The translations under genes were made by a program, and so were the position numbers. Shown here piece after piece: positions 25,501 to 34,026 of a stretch of 64,000 bases of DNA. A model generated the notes under the pieces. The model did no database searches. It worked only from the letters and a program-made list of their open reading frames with translations, and was not told where the DNA came from. Numbering within the stretch: the first letter of the stretch is position 1; each line of letters starts with the position of its first letter. Source of the stretch: Theristus sp. LFF4_11 (Eukaryota > Nematoda > Chromadorea > Monhysterida > Xyalidae); the NCBI GenBank assembly GCA_030248135.1, contig JASANC010003066.1:82001-146000 (forward strand). The letters are read 5' to 3'.

Positions 25501-27162
25501 GTGCAAAAATGTATTCCAATCACAACGGTCAACACTTTACAGAATGCGCAAAACAGACGGCCGAAAACAGGAAGCCGAAAAAAACACCAATAGGCGCCAC
25601 CCACGTCATAGCGGACACACTCCTGGTTGCGCCGCGAGCGCGACACGATCTGGCACCGCTCGGCTTGCGGCTCGTGTCTGCACGACCCGACGTCGCCCGG
25701 CACTCGCTGACACGTCGACCACATTCGATCGAACGACGCGAACAACGGCGCCAGCTCGTGGCGCACGATGCGGTGCCGTGTGACGATCGTCTGCGTCGAG
25801 TGTGCCACCGGCTCGCAGTACAGGTACAGGCGGGCGGCGGCCGTGGCGGCGTCGACGACGGCCGCTTGCGTCGGCACAAAGTCGTCCGCGCGCGGCCCGC
25901 AGTCCAACGTCAGCTCCAGCCACGACTTCAGGTCGCGCGAGCGATCGCGCACGCAGACGCGGCCGAGCAACGCCGGCCAGAACGCGATCGGCCGTCGGTT
26001 GGCGTCGAAGCGATTCACGAGACCGGCGCGGATGACGTACGCGTAGCGGTCGCCGGGCGATCGTTGGAACGCGCCCAGCTGACGCAACGGCGTCCTCGCC
26101 GCGCCCGTCGGCCTCGCCTTCTCCCAGAAATACGCTTCGTTGTAGATCTGAAGGTCGCCGTTGTTCGGGTTCAGCTCGTGCTTGAGTAGCGCGATCGAGC
26201 TCCACATGCCCGGACTCGCGTCGGCGCCCGGCGCCGATCCGTGACAGCTTTCGGACACGATCAACGCTAACTGTTGTTGTTGTTGTTGTTGCTGTTGTTG
26301 TTGTGAGCCGAGAAAATTCGTGTGTTGTGAGCCGAGAAAGTTGTTCGTGTCGCCCGACGACGACGCCAAGTAATGTGGCACCACGCTCAGTGACCAGGAT
26401 CGTTGCTTTTCGACGGTGTTCGCCGGCAGCTCGAACGTGGAGAAATTTGGCGCTTGTTGGAGCGGGCCGACAGAGGCGACGCACTTCGCTTGGCTGCAGA
26501 TCGCGATTGACAGCGAGATCGGAGATTCCTGTGAAAAGAATTGTTCGATTTTGAAAACGGTAGATACACACATACATTTTGAAACACAGCTATGACCCAA
26601 TCGACTGCAATTTACAGTACCATCCGTTAAACTAGTTGATCGTGGTGAGACCTTCTTTTCAAAAACGCGTTTAAAATTCGCGTTCTTTAGCGTTTTTTTA
26701 TTTTTTTTAGTTTCAATTTCAGTTTCACAGATTTTAATTTTTTTCTTGTAATGTAAAACCCGAATTAAATTTTCAAACAACACACGGAAAGATCATATTT
26801 TTGGTTGTGTTTTGTGTCCCACATATTTATAAACACCCCAGTAGGATGTGAAAAAACCTGACCTCCATTGTTTGACAGAACAACACCACGTTCGTCGTCG
26901 TCGTGCCTTCAAGCTTGATCATGCTGGAGTCGGAAACAACGACATTTTCTTGTGACCACAACTTTGATTCGGCTTTCGTGTCCCACAAAGCAGCTGCGTT
27001 TTGTGTTGCATCATAAATGAACAGCAAGTTTGAGTTGCCGACACACGCAACGGCAGCGGGTTTTTGAGTGGATCCGGAGAACTCGACTAGACAACAGAAG
27101 AACAGCAGCAAGATGGCGGTCTGCAGCCGAGGAGTTCGTTTGTTTTCGGCGATTAGTTCCAT
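16513..27162 (-). CDS. MET/SVH-2-like receptor tyrosine kinase with Sema and PSI domains
   Basis: Exons in gene order: 27162-26863, 26528-25605, 25238-24999, 24513-24382, 24142-23963, 23487-23351, 23101-22897, 22769-22634, 22147-22013, 21919-21839, 21679-21504, 21150-21041, 18153-17988, 17375-17242 and 16687-16513, giving 1076 aa. A signal peptide ([16 protein letters not shown]) is followed by a Sema-like region (about 35-530, with a polyQ run near 175), a PSI cysteine cluster with CVWC (about 535-590), one short Ig-like stretch, a membrane helix ([14 protein letters not shown], about 692-712) and a kinase domain. The kinase has GEGNFGVVY, VAVK (Lys about 820), HRDLATRNC (Asp about 912), DFG (about 930), RWMAPEA and [12 protein letters not shown]. 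The tail ends in NYELVY, a possible SH2 docking site (inference). MET family is the best fit from Sema+PSI+kinase order; a ligand cannot be named. Confidence 0.9.
17425..17612. mobile_element. MITE with ATGACGTCAT termini, intron 13 of the MET-like gene
   Basis: The left end has ACCGAAATGACGTCATCG and the right end has GGACGTCATTTCGGTCCGACA, which are reverse complements. AAACGCCCGTGTC lies just inside. Same family as 18175-18500 and 40385-40612. Non-coding. Confidence 0.6.
18175..18500. mobile_element. ATGACGTCAT-family MITE carrying a nested hairpin element
   Basis: The left end GAACGTGTCGCACCGAAATG continues into ACGTCATGTG. The right end is GACGGGCGTTTTTTAAGCAAA followed by TGACATTTC. 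GCGCACCAGACTTTCAGTTT inside matches GCAAACCAGACTTTCCGTTT of the copy at 40385-40612. The hairpin at 18299-18384 interrupts it, so the hairpin inserted later. Confidence 0.6.
18299..18384. mobile_element. Near-perfect hairpin element nested in another MITE
   Basis: GCATTCATGGAGCAGTATTT pairs with AAATACTGCGTCATGAATGC, and TAGTGACGCGTAGCT pairs with AGCTACGCGGTCACTA. The loop is only about 10 bases. Same family as 10678-10764 and 32522-32613. Confidence 0.8.
18882..18888 (+). promoter_or_regulatory. TATA-box candidate of the nested peptide gene
   Basis: TATAAAA about 58 bases before the ATG at 18940 on the plus strand. It would place the transcript start near 18910 with a short 5' UTR. Supports an independent plus-strand gene here. 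Positional inference. Confidence 0.4.
18940..19784 (+). CDS. Secreted six-cysteine peptide precursor, nested in an intron of the MET-like gene
   Basis: Exon 1 is 18940-19026 and exon 2 is 19542-19784 (stop TGA), joined in phase 0 to 109 aa. Exon 1 ends in GTGAGT and exon 2 follows CATTGCAG. Residues 1-22 are a clear signal peptide ([14 protein letters not shown]). A basic AKRH site about 14 residues after the predicted cleavage could release a mature peptide of about 73 residues. The mature part has six cysteines spaced C-C-x12-C-x3-C-x4-C-x5-C, enough for three disulfides, and a basic tail (QRKKK). I recognise no family; a hormone-like, antimicrobial or other extracellular role are all possible. 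The gene lies wholly inside the 2.9 kb intron 12 of the MET-like gene on the opposite strand, so it has its own promoter. A MITE fragment occupies its intron. Codon use is GC-rich like neighbouring real exons. Confidence 0.7.
19159..19320. mobile_element. Truncated MITE of the TACAGTATGGCCGAATAAA family
   Basis: Begins TACGGTACGGCTGATAAAATA, then shares GGGTGCAAGGAGCGC and TTTGAATGAAAGAAAAAAGAC with the full copies at 51387 and 53623. The right terminal repeat is not found. It lies in the intron of the nested peptide gene. Confidence 0.55.
20226..20325 (+). mobile_element. tRNA-derived SINE, head and tail
   Basis: CACCCTCGTGGCCTGGGTGG then TAGCGCGTCAGACTC resembles a tRNA D-arm with an RNA polymerase III A box. 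The tail CTCGACGGCGTTCTGTACG is shared with copies at 24536-24645 and 39611-39702 (reverse). No clear B box here, so this copy is degraded. Confidence 0.5.
21226..21470. repeat. Inverted-repeat segment, MET-like intron 11
   Basis: GCAGCCCTCAAAATCGGTGT on the left is mirrored by ACACCGGTTTGAGAGGGCTGC on the right. ACGGCGTGTGGGGTA is mirrored by CGCACACCGCCG. A half-copy occurs at 28340-28440 inside the hAT-like element. Probably a MITE of an unnamed family. Confidence 0.5.
22212..22300. mobile_element. Partial TACAGTCGAACTC-family MITE, MET-like intron 8
   Basis: Starts TACAGTCGAACTC and contains GGGAATCAGCTGATTGGTTG and GATCACGTG, the hallmark of the family. The far end is not a clean inverted copy, so it is truncated. 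Confidence 0.5.
23672..23824. mobile_element. TACAGTCGAACTC-family MITE, MET-like intron 5
   Basis: The left AACAGTCGAACTATAAATTA and the right CAGCTGATTGCCTAGAGTTAA form imperfect inverted repeats. The interior has paired GATCACGTGATGCG and CACGTGTGACCACCAA. Confidence 0.6.
24536..24645 (+). mobile_element. tRNA-derived SINE, 3' part
   Basis: TTCGGGGGATCGAGCCCCGC matches a tRNA T-arm and polymerase III B box. It is followed by TATAGGCACTTAATGACAGA and CTCGACGGTGTTCTGTACG, shared with 39611-39702 in reverse. Lies in intron 3 of the MET-like gene. Confidence 0.55.
24774..24960 (-). pseudogene. Possible relic coding fragment in MET-like intron 3
   Basis: On the minus strand the intron stays open for about 55 codons in a frame ending at 24774. 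The composition is protein-like: [19 protein letters not shown] followed by [15 protein letters not shown]. It is not part of the receptor model, because exon 3 ends at the GTGAGC donor at 24999. I do not recognise it; a decayed transposon-encoded protein is one possibility. Confidence 0.25.
26269..26304 (-). repeat. CAA/CAG tract encoding polyglutamine in the Sema region
   Basis: Read on the minus strand, 11 glutamine codons (CAA mostly, CAG mixed) follow FLGSQ. A second FLGSQ unit sits just before, suggesting slippage duplication in a loop of the propeller. Confidence 0.8.
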
Positions 27163-27899
27163 TGTTTGTTTATTGTTTTTTTCAGGTGTTCATATCGTGT
27201 TTTACTTTGAGGAACTGGGTCCAGAATAGAGATGTCAAGAAAAAAAAAATTTCTATTTTTTTTCTTTTTAAAAAAAAATTTTTTTTTTAAATGAAAGTTG
27301 TTCAGAATTTTTCAGGGAGTCCGAATATCACCATCTGAGGAGCCACCGACTTACCATATGACCCCCACTCATATGGGAGGAGGGTGAAAATTTCAGACTT
27401 GGTTTCGGCGACCCCATTTTCCCACCGACGACATCACGTCTCGTGTTTTGCCTCTCAATTCACCTCAAATAACATGGAAACAAGTTCCACAACAAACCGG
27501 TGTGATCATGCTGACGACACGAGGCGAAACAGCAACGAGCAACCAACGAAGTTACGCTTGCAGTGGCAGACAGTGCAATTTCCACCTTTCGAGATCCTGA
27601 AAAACGATGCGTAAATGTGAGTTCTCTGCTTCTATCTCACCTTAGCGACATCGGAATTTGTTGAACTAGCCTTTGCGACGCTCAAGTACTTCAATGCGCG
27701 AGTCGATCATCACTCACCAAGGCTGAAAACAGTCGATAAATCAATCCAGAATACCACCTGCAGCGTTGAAGACTAAAGCGCCATTCATGGAGGTTGAAGC
27801 GCGCTGAAGCGCGCTGACGCGCTTCACTGTGCTACACATTCACGAAGCAAAAAAACAGCGCGCTTCAGCGTGCGTCAGCGCGCTTCAGTTTTAGAGCAC

Positions 27900-29115
27900 A
27901 TGCGCATTCACGGACGCGCGCGCTGAAGCGCGCTGAAGCGCGCTGACCAGCTTCATCGTGAATGAAGAAATGAAGCTGCGTCAGCCGCTGCGGCTTTTTA
28001 GGTTTTTTGCCCATTCACGAACGCGCGCGCTGAAGCGCGCTGACGCGCGCTGAAGTGCGCTATCATGAATGATGAAATGAAGCTGCGTCAGCCGCTGCGG
28101 CATTTGATGTCCGGACATCAAATTTGTGTGTGCAAAATCGCTGATTGTTGCTGTCAGTGACAATCTTTCACAAATGTTGCAAGACTTTTTTGTTAAATCA
28201 TTTAGTACTTTTCTGACAGATTCTGAACAGTATTGTATAGCGTAATTAGTCTCAAAATACATAAGTGTGACAGTGAGAATACGAATACTCAACAAAGCAT
28301 AAAAGTAGTGCAAGAAATTTATGTGAAATTTATGTGAACTGTACCCGTGCGACGGTGTGGGGTACTGATTTGCGCAGCCCTTAAAACCGGTGTGCAGCCC
28401 GCAAGAACAAGCTTTGCTAGCTTTGCTTCATTGCAAAAAAAGTTTCCTCAACGGCAGCACATGATTAGTGAATGTTGCACAAATCAAAAGATCAAAACAT
28501 TCACTGAAACGGCGAAAACAACGAATCGAAGCGGTATATAGTGTGTACTAAACAGCACGTACGGAGACAACACAGACAACAGCACAAAACGATAAAACTG
28601 AATGACATTTAATGAACAAACACCTAGAGAGGTTCCCACCTGTCAACTACTATAGTGCAGTGGTAACATGTTGTGCCTGTCAGCACAGAGGCCAAAGTTC
28701 GAAACCCGTCTGAGCCCAGTTGTTTTTATCGTTTTTATCTGTTGGTTTCTTTCACAAACGCAGCACAATAAAACTTACTGTATTCCTCAATTAATTTAAT
28801 TTTGCCACAATTAAATTCATTCCCTTTTTGGTCTGCATCTATCACAATTGAAAGCGCAGAAATTATGCAAATACGTTTCATTTTTCAGACAAGCCGCTGC
28901 GGCATTTGGGGTCCGGACATCAAAAGCCGCAGCGGCTGACGCAGCTTCATTTCTTCATTCATGATGAAGCTGGTCAGCGCGCTTCAGCGCGCGCGTTCGT
29001 GAATGGGTAAAAAACCTAAAAAGCCGCAGCGGCTGACGCAGCTTCATTTCTTCATTCATGATGAAGCTGGTCAGCGCGCGTCAGCGCGCTTCAGCGCGCG
29101 CTTGCATGAATGGGC
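27900..29115. repeat. Large foldback: two ~220-bp arms rich in GAAGCGCGCT
   Basis: The left arm (about 27900-28122) and right arm (about 28892-29115) are reverse complements. Shared blocks are CGCGCGCTGAAGCGCGCTGA, ATGAAGCTGCGTCAGCCGCT and TGTCCGGACATCAAA. Each arm has two tandem copies of a unit of about 105 bases. A related single block lies at 27775-27850. The arms are separated by about 770 bp. DNA of this form can extrude a cruciform. Confidence 0.75.
28640..28722 (+). mobile_element. tRNA-like (SINE head) sequence inside the hAT-like element
   Basis: TATAGTGCAGTGGTAACATG resembles an A box and AAGTTCGAAACCC resembles a B box, about 35 bases apart. The implied anticodon stem TGTGC/GCACA encloses only six bases and the T stem does not pair, so it is not a functional tRNA. 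Confidence 0.4.
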
Positions 29116-32100
29116 CTTAAGTGACAAGGTAAAGTCAAAGAAAATTTTTGTTGAACTTTCGAAAAATTATGCCAAAAACGGCATTTTCAGGGCACATTAA
29201 AGAAAAAATTTCAAAAATTTTTAATAAAAAAAATAAAAAAAATGCTCATTTTTTTACTTTTTTTTTTAAATTAAAAAAAAATTTTTTTTTGACCCTTACA
29301 TCTCTAGTCCAGAAGCAGGACGGTGAATCTTGAACGTTCAGGACGACCGAATGTTTTCACAGTATCTTTTCACCTGCAAGTGATACTGAAAAAAGAATGA
29401 ATGCGTGTATTGGGTACTGGGTTCAGTCGAATCAAAGAATTATATTAGATCAACGCACGCACGCATAAATGATTGTACATTTGTTGTTCATGTAGCATGT
29501 GGGCGTCCGCGGCTTCAAAAAAAGTTAAAAATGAAACAAGACCCGTAGGTAGGTGGCATATGGTAAACGGCACTAGGTTTCAAAAAACCCATTATTGTGA
29601 TTACGCAATGGATAAAGCGGAAAACACGATGAGAAACAGAAATGTTAGTTGTAAAAACAAAACACCGAAAATGGCTGAGTCAGTCATTTTTATGCGATTG
29701 ACACAAAGCAGCTGTGCTTTATGTCAGTGGAACTTTAGTTTTGTCATTTTCTTCATCGTTTTCGTTATTGCGAATGTTTAAGAAATCACACAGTCATTAC
29801 TATTATGCGTTTACCCATAGCGAAACGTAATGCTTCTTTATTCAAAACGCACGCGCACGGGCATCGGCATCGCACCTGCACTTTCCAATGAGCATGCAGC
29901 ACACGCTCCGAACCTTACTTTTACACATGCTCCGATCTTAGGTGATTAGGAAAAACACCTAAACGTCCCTAACAATCACTGCACACAGCAAGGAGCAATG
30001 AAACGTCAATTTTTCTGAAACAAGTAATGAAACGGAATATGCTTTTGAAAATCGGTTCGAACTTTATTCACCATTTTATTCATTATATCCACACGATGCC
30101 GAGCAGCTGACTGAACGATCAAACGAAAAATCTTTATCTGTCGAATCTGAGTGTTGTGCAGGACTGTGCAGGCGTTTGACCGGTTGTGCTGCCGCAAATT
30201 ATTAGGTTGATTGATCTTGAGCCAGTTGAGCCGAGACGTGCAGACTTCCGATCTGAGAGTAATGCTGGTTCTATTTGGTCGAATTGTATGACTCGTGACA
30301 ATGTGGCTCTAATCATCATCGTCATTGATTCATCATTCTGATCATCATCGGTCTCGTGTAAACGGCGAATTGAGTTTCTCAGTTTATTGAGAACTGTGAT
30401 ATCGCACCAAAGTTCGACTAAAATTCCAAATGAGTTTCTCCGCCAAAAACGAAACAGATGATTATTTCAGGTTGCTTCAAGATGTTTGCTTGTGTTCGAA
30501 CTCAACTTACTTCCTCAATTCAGCAACTCCGCCGACGACACCACAAGACTCACTCCACTCTCCCTGCCACGTTCGCCAGGACCCGATCGAGCCTGTTTGT
30601 TTCACTCAGCAGCGTCCACCCCATTCCCATCGCCGTTAATTTGTTTCACTCTCACGCGCAACCCCCGTCACCTCGCCCACTCCCTGGAATTTTGCCCACC
30701 CTGTTCCATTTCTGTTTGTCTTGCTCTTGGTTCATTCCAGTGTCTATTCGTTTGAGACCCGTCGATTTTTGTTTTGTTTATTTCCAGACATTTGCAAACT
30801 AACAAGTACAATAACCAATACAAAATAAAAATTTCTAGAGCGCATTATATTCTACGCTTTTTGAATAAAGTAGGCAAACCTAGCGAAAAGCGCAATGGCA
30901 ATGAAAGACATGATGTTTCACGGTTATGACCCACTGAAAGTGAATCAATGCAACCACAAACGGCAATATTGGCCAGTTCCACGCAAACTGGCAATACAAC
31001 GTATAGACGTACGTTTTTTTGTGGGCACATTGGCAAAGCAGTTGGTTGGTACGCATCTCTTCTGATCTACATCATGTTTTCAGTTTCAGAGATTCATGGA
31101 AAAGTGCACAATTTTGTCGGCTGTTTATCGTTTTTATCTGTAATGTGATCCTCCTCGCACTAACAGAATTATTGACGCGTGGTTAAGCATGGCACTTGCG
31201 GGAATGATAAGAGAACGATAAAAAGAACATCTCTTTCCAAAATAGATAAAAGAGCAAAATGATTTTTTGTATCCGCAAACTGTCGCCGATAGACACATTT
31301 TGTGGTGATAATATTTGGCTGGTTGTTGGTTGGGTGTTTGCGCATGGGTGAACGTGACTGTAAAAGACCTCGTTGAGTTTGTGGTTCAAAAATTCTGAAA
31401 TCAACTTTCGTAATTCAAACTTGTTGCTGATTTCCCAAGTGACTTGCCCGTATTCGTCCCTTTATGGTCCATGCCTATTTGCGCTGCGACACGTTGCTTG
31501 CTGCTCCCGTGGACCAACGCATTCATCAAGAATACACATTCTCTGAAGAGTTGTGTAAAAAAGCGAAAGTGCCAACATGAGATGATGCAGAAGAAACGCA
31601 CACACCACGCATTGCACAACAACAAACAAAACGGTCCTGAAAGCTGTTGTAAACGACGTTGTTGTTAAAACTATTTTTGAAGCTAAACTGTGCGTGTGAC
31701 ACTGAAATGACGACACGACGACATAGACATTCATAGTAAACTGTTAGCAAATTGATTAAACAGTCAGTCGTATTTTAACATCCACAAGAGTGCACAGTTT
31801 CGATTTTTCGTTCTTCCGCAGTTGCTAAAAATCATTTTTCACAACACAATTTGTAAACTGTACGCGGCACGCACACATGCGATCATTATGTCATGGCTGT
31901 GCATGTAACAGCTGAAGTTACACAATCCTGTAGCATGTGTGGCACTGAGAGGAAGCTGGAGAAACGCACAACTCTGTTTTGTCTCAGAACAATATCAACA
32001 TCAAGCATGAAAATTCAACAGTTTATCGTTGTCGTCCGTTATTAGTACTTTTTTTCGATTGTGCGTGATTCCAGTGCTGTTGCTGTGTGTGCATGTTTTT

Positions 32101-32172
32101 GTTTTCTGCCAATTCTGCAGCTTGTATTTCGCAATTAATCGCAAGCTTTCCAGGATTCACCGGCTGGCCACC

Positions 32173-34026
32173 ATGCGATTTCCAATCCTCCTTGGCGTGA
32201 TCCTGTTGTTTTCCACCTGTCCATGGCTCGGTACGTCATTTTCTAGCGACATCTCTGTGGCGTTCACACATGTTTTTTGTTTTAAAACCACATATCCACT
32301 GTCCATGTGGCCATGGACCATCATACTGTTTCGTGACCGTGAGAGAGAACCAAATGCGGTTTTTTGATCTTGAAAACGGATTTCTTTATAAAGGATTTCT
32401 CATTCGGTCGTGCACATTCTCACGATCATGCACTTATTCTGACAAAGCTGCAATCTTGCAAGCAGAGTCAGACAAAGAAAAACAGCGATGACGCTCACTC
32501 ACGCACCGCTAGGCGCTAAAGCGGCATTCATAAAGCAGTATTTGGTGAAGCGTAGCTGTGTTAAATCTAAGTCATAGCTACGCGGTCTTTAAAAACTGCT
32601 TCATGAATGCCCTTTATTGATTTCAGTGGACTGCCACGACGAGGCTGCCGCAGCGGCCGCAGCAGCCGCAGAGGGCACACCGGGTCAACGGCCGGACGAG
32701 CCGACCGACCCGGGCAGGGGCGACCCGTCGGGCGCCGACCAACATCCGGACGACCCGCGCGGGCCCGGCTGCGGCAACGAGGGGCAGCCGGGCTGTGACC
32801 CGCCACCGCCGCCACCGCCGCCGCCGCCGCGTACGTCCGTTCACTCACATTACACAGCGAATATGGCACAGTCTAACTAACCAGCTGCCGGTTATCCGGA
32901 CTCCGGAGTCCGGGACCACACAAAACACTTTGTACAGTCTAACTCAATAACATATCCAACTTGCTGATTGGTTGGTGATATGTACGTGATGCATGCATTC
33001 TGTGCAGGCATTGCTGTGGAGCGTCGGAGTTTGGTTTGCACGTTGTAATGCATCACGACTAGTTGGACGACAGCTAGTTGGATATGTTGTTGAATTATAC
33101 TGTACACACTAAACGAAAACCGGTGCTCAAGCTCACCCCACTGGTCAACTTCAGCGCCTGCAAGCGACAAACAAGAGCCGGGCATTGGCGACTACTACCC
33201 GGATCCCGCACCGCCGGACGAACCGCCGCCGCCAGTCTCCGGAGACGGCGATCACGCACCGGGCGCCGGCGACTACGAGGAGCGCGAGCAGCCGCCGCGA
33301 CCGCAGAGACGTGCGTTTCGGCCGAACCGCGGCTACGGCCGCAACTCGGGTGGTGGCGGGCCGCGCACCAAGGGACAGGGCAAAGCGTCGCGGAAGACAC
33401 CCGGCGACGGCGCTGCAGCGCGCCAGTTCAAAGCGCAGCGGCATCGTCATTCGCCGCGCGATTCGCCGGGAACGCCCAAGAAGGGCGACCGGATGGGCGG
33501 CCGCACGCCCGGCCTGAGCGCCGGTCAGCGGCGGTCGCGAACGACGGTCTCACCGCGAAACTGGCGCGCCAGGGCGTACCGCTTTGACGGTGGACGGGCG
33601 CACCGCAGTAAACGGCATGAACTGCGTGCGCTTGGCGAACGAGCCGATCGTGCACGGCATGGCGGCGACGACGACGATGATGGTGATGGTGATGCGGATG
33701 CGAACCGCGATGCGGACCGTCTTGATGACTCGCCGTCCGGCCGGTCAGGCCGCGGTCGCGACCCGCTCGCCGGTGTCGGTTTCACGCCCGGCTTGGTGGC
33801 GGGTCATCGGACGACGACGACGATCGGACCGCGCAACTGGCGCGCGTTTGCGTTCATGTTCGAGGGTGAGGGCGCCGCTGGAGACGACGCGGAAGCGGAG
33901 GCGAACGGGGAAAACGGCGAGAAAAACGGGAGCAAGAGCGACGGAAAGAAGACAGCGGCGAAAGAAGCGAAAAGCAACCAGAAGACAAACAAGAATGCTG
34001 GAGCGGCCTATTTGTACGATGAGTAG
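32173..34026 (+). CDS. Short isoform of the MAM locus: secreted Arg/Gly/Asp-rich protein with alternative last exon
   Basis: Exons 32173-32230 and 32627-32830 are shared with the long isoform. An alternative terminal exon 33155-34026 begins after CTTCAG in the same phase (completing the same CCG codon) and ends at TAG, giving 377 aa. The new exon is very basic and acidic in blocks: Pro-rich, then Arg/Gly/Asn-rich, a DDDDDGDGDADAN run, and a Lys-rich tail. It contains a duplicated motif of about 33 residues: GRTPGLSAGQRR...SPRNWRARAY and GFTPGLVAGHRT...GPRNWRAFAF. No known domain. An AATAAA at 34452 lies between this stop and exon 3 of the long form, as expected for alternative polyadenylation. 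The two forms could instead be separate genes, but shared phase argues for one locus. Confidence 0.55.

Larger units (their letters stand above)
27219..29314. mobile_element. Non-autonomous hAT-like element with 8-bp target site duplication
   Basis: The element proper is 27227-29306 (2080 bp). It is flanked by an exact 8-base direct repeat GTCCAGAA (27219-27226 and 29307-29314). The termini are TAGAGATGTCAAG and, reverse-complemented, TAGAGATGTAAGGGTC. An 8-bp duplication plus a YARNG-type terminus (TAGAG) is the hAT superfamily signature. Both ends run into A/T tracts. No transposase frame is visible. The subterminal block AAAAATTATGCCAAAAAC is shared with the element at 61982-63020. The inside holds a big foldback (27900-29115) and SINE-like sequence, so it is a composite. 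Confidence 0.8.
27163..32172. other. Interval between the MET-like and MAM genes
   Basis: The MET-like gene starts at 27162 on the minus strand and the MAM gene at 32173 on the plus strand, so both promoters lie here. 27227-29306 is a transposon. From 29307 to 32172 I see no supported exon. A C/T-rich stretch (about 30530-30700) and short ATC-rich runs (about 30305-30350) are present. No function assigned. Confidence 0.5.

Noticed and set aside
25509..26189. 226-codon plus-strand open frame opposite the Sema exon
   Set aside because: A GC-rich shadow of the minus-strand exon. Arg-rich composition, no splice context and no motif.
28640..28722. Functional tRNA gene
   Set aside because: A- and B-box-like blocks exist, but the anticodon loop is six bases and the T stem and acceptor stem do not pair. 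SINE head or tRNA pseudogene.
27227..29306. Transposase gene inside the hAT-like element
   Set aside because: No frame longer than about 110 codons and no hAT dimerisation or zinc-finger motif. The element is non-autonomous.
33078..33587. 169-codon Arg/Ala-rich frame overlapping the alternative MAM-locus exon
   Set aside because: A different frame from the one that joins in phase to exon 2 and carries the duplicated PRNWRA motif. High GC keeps several frames open.
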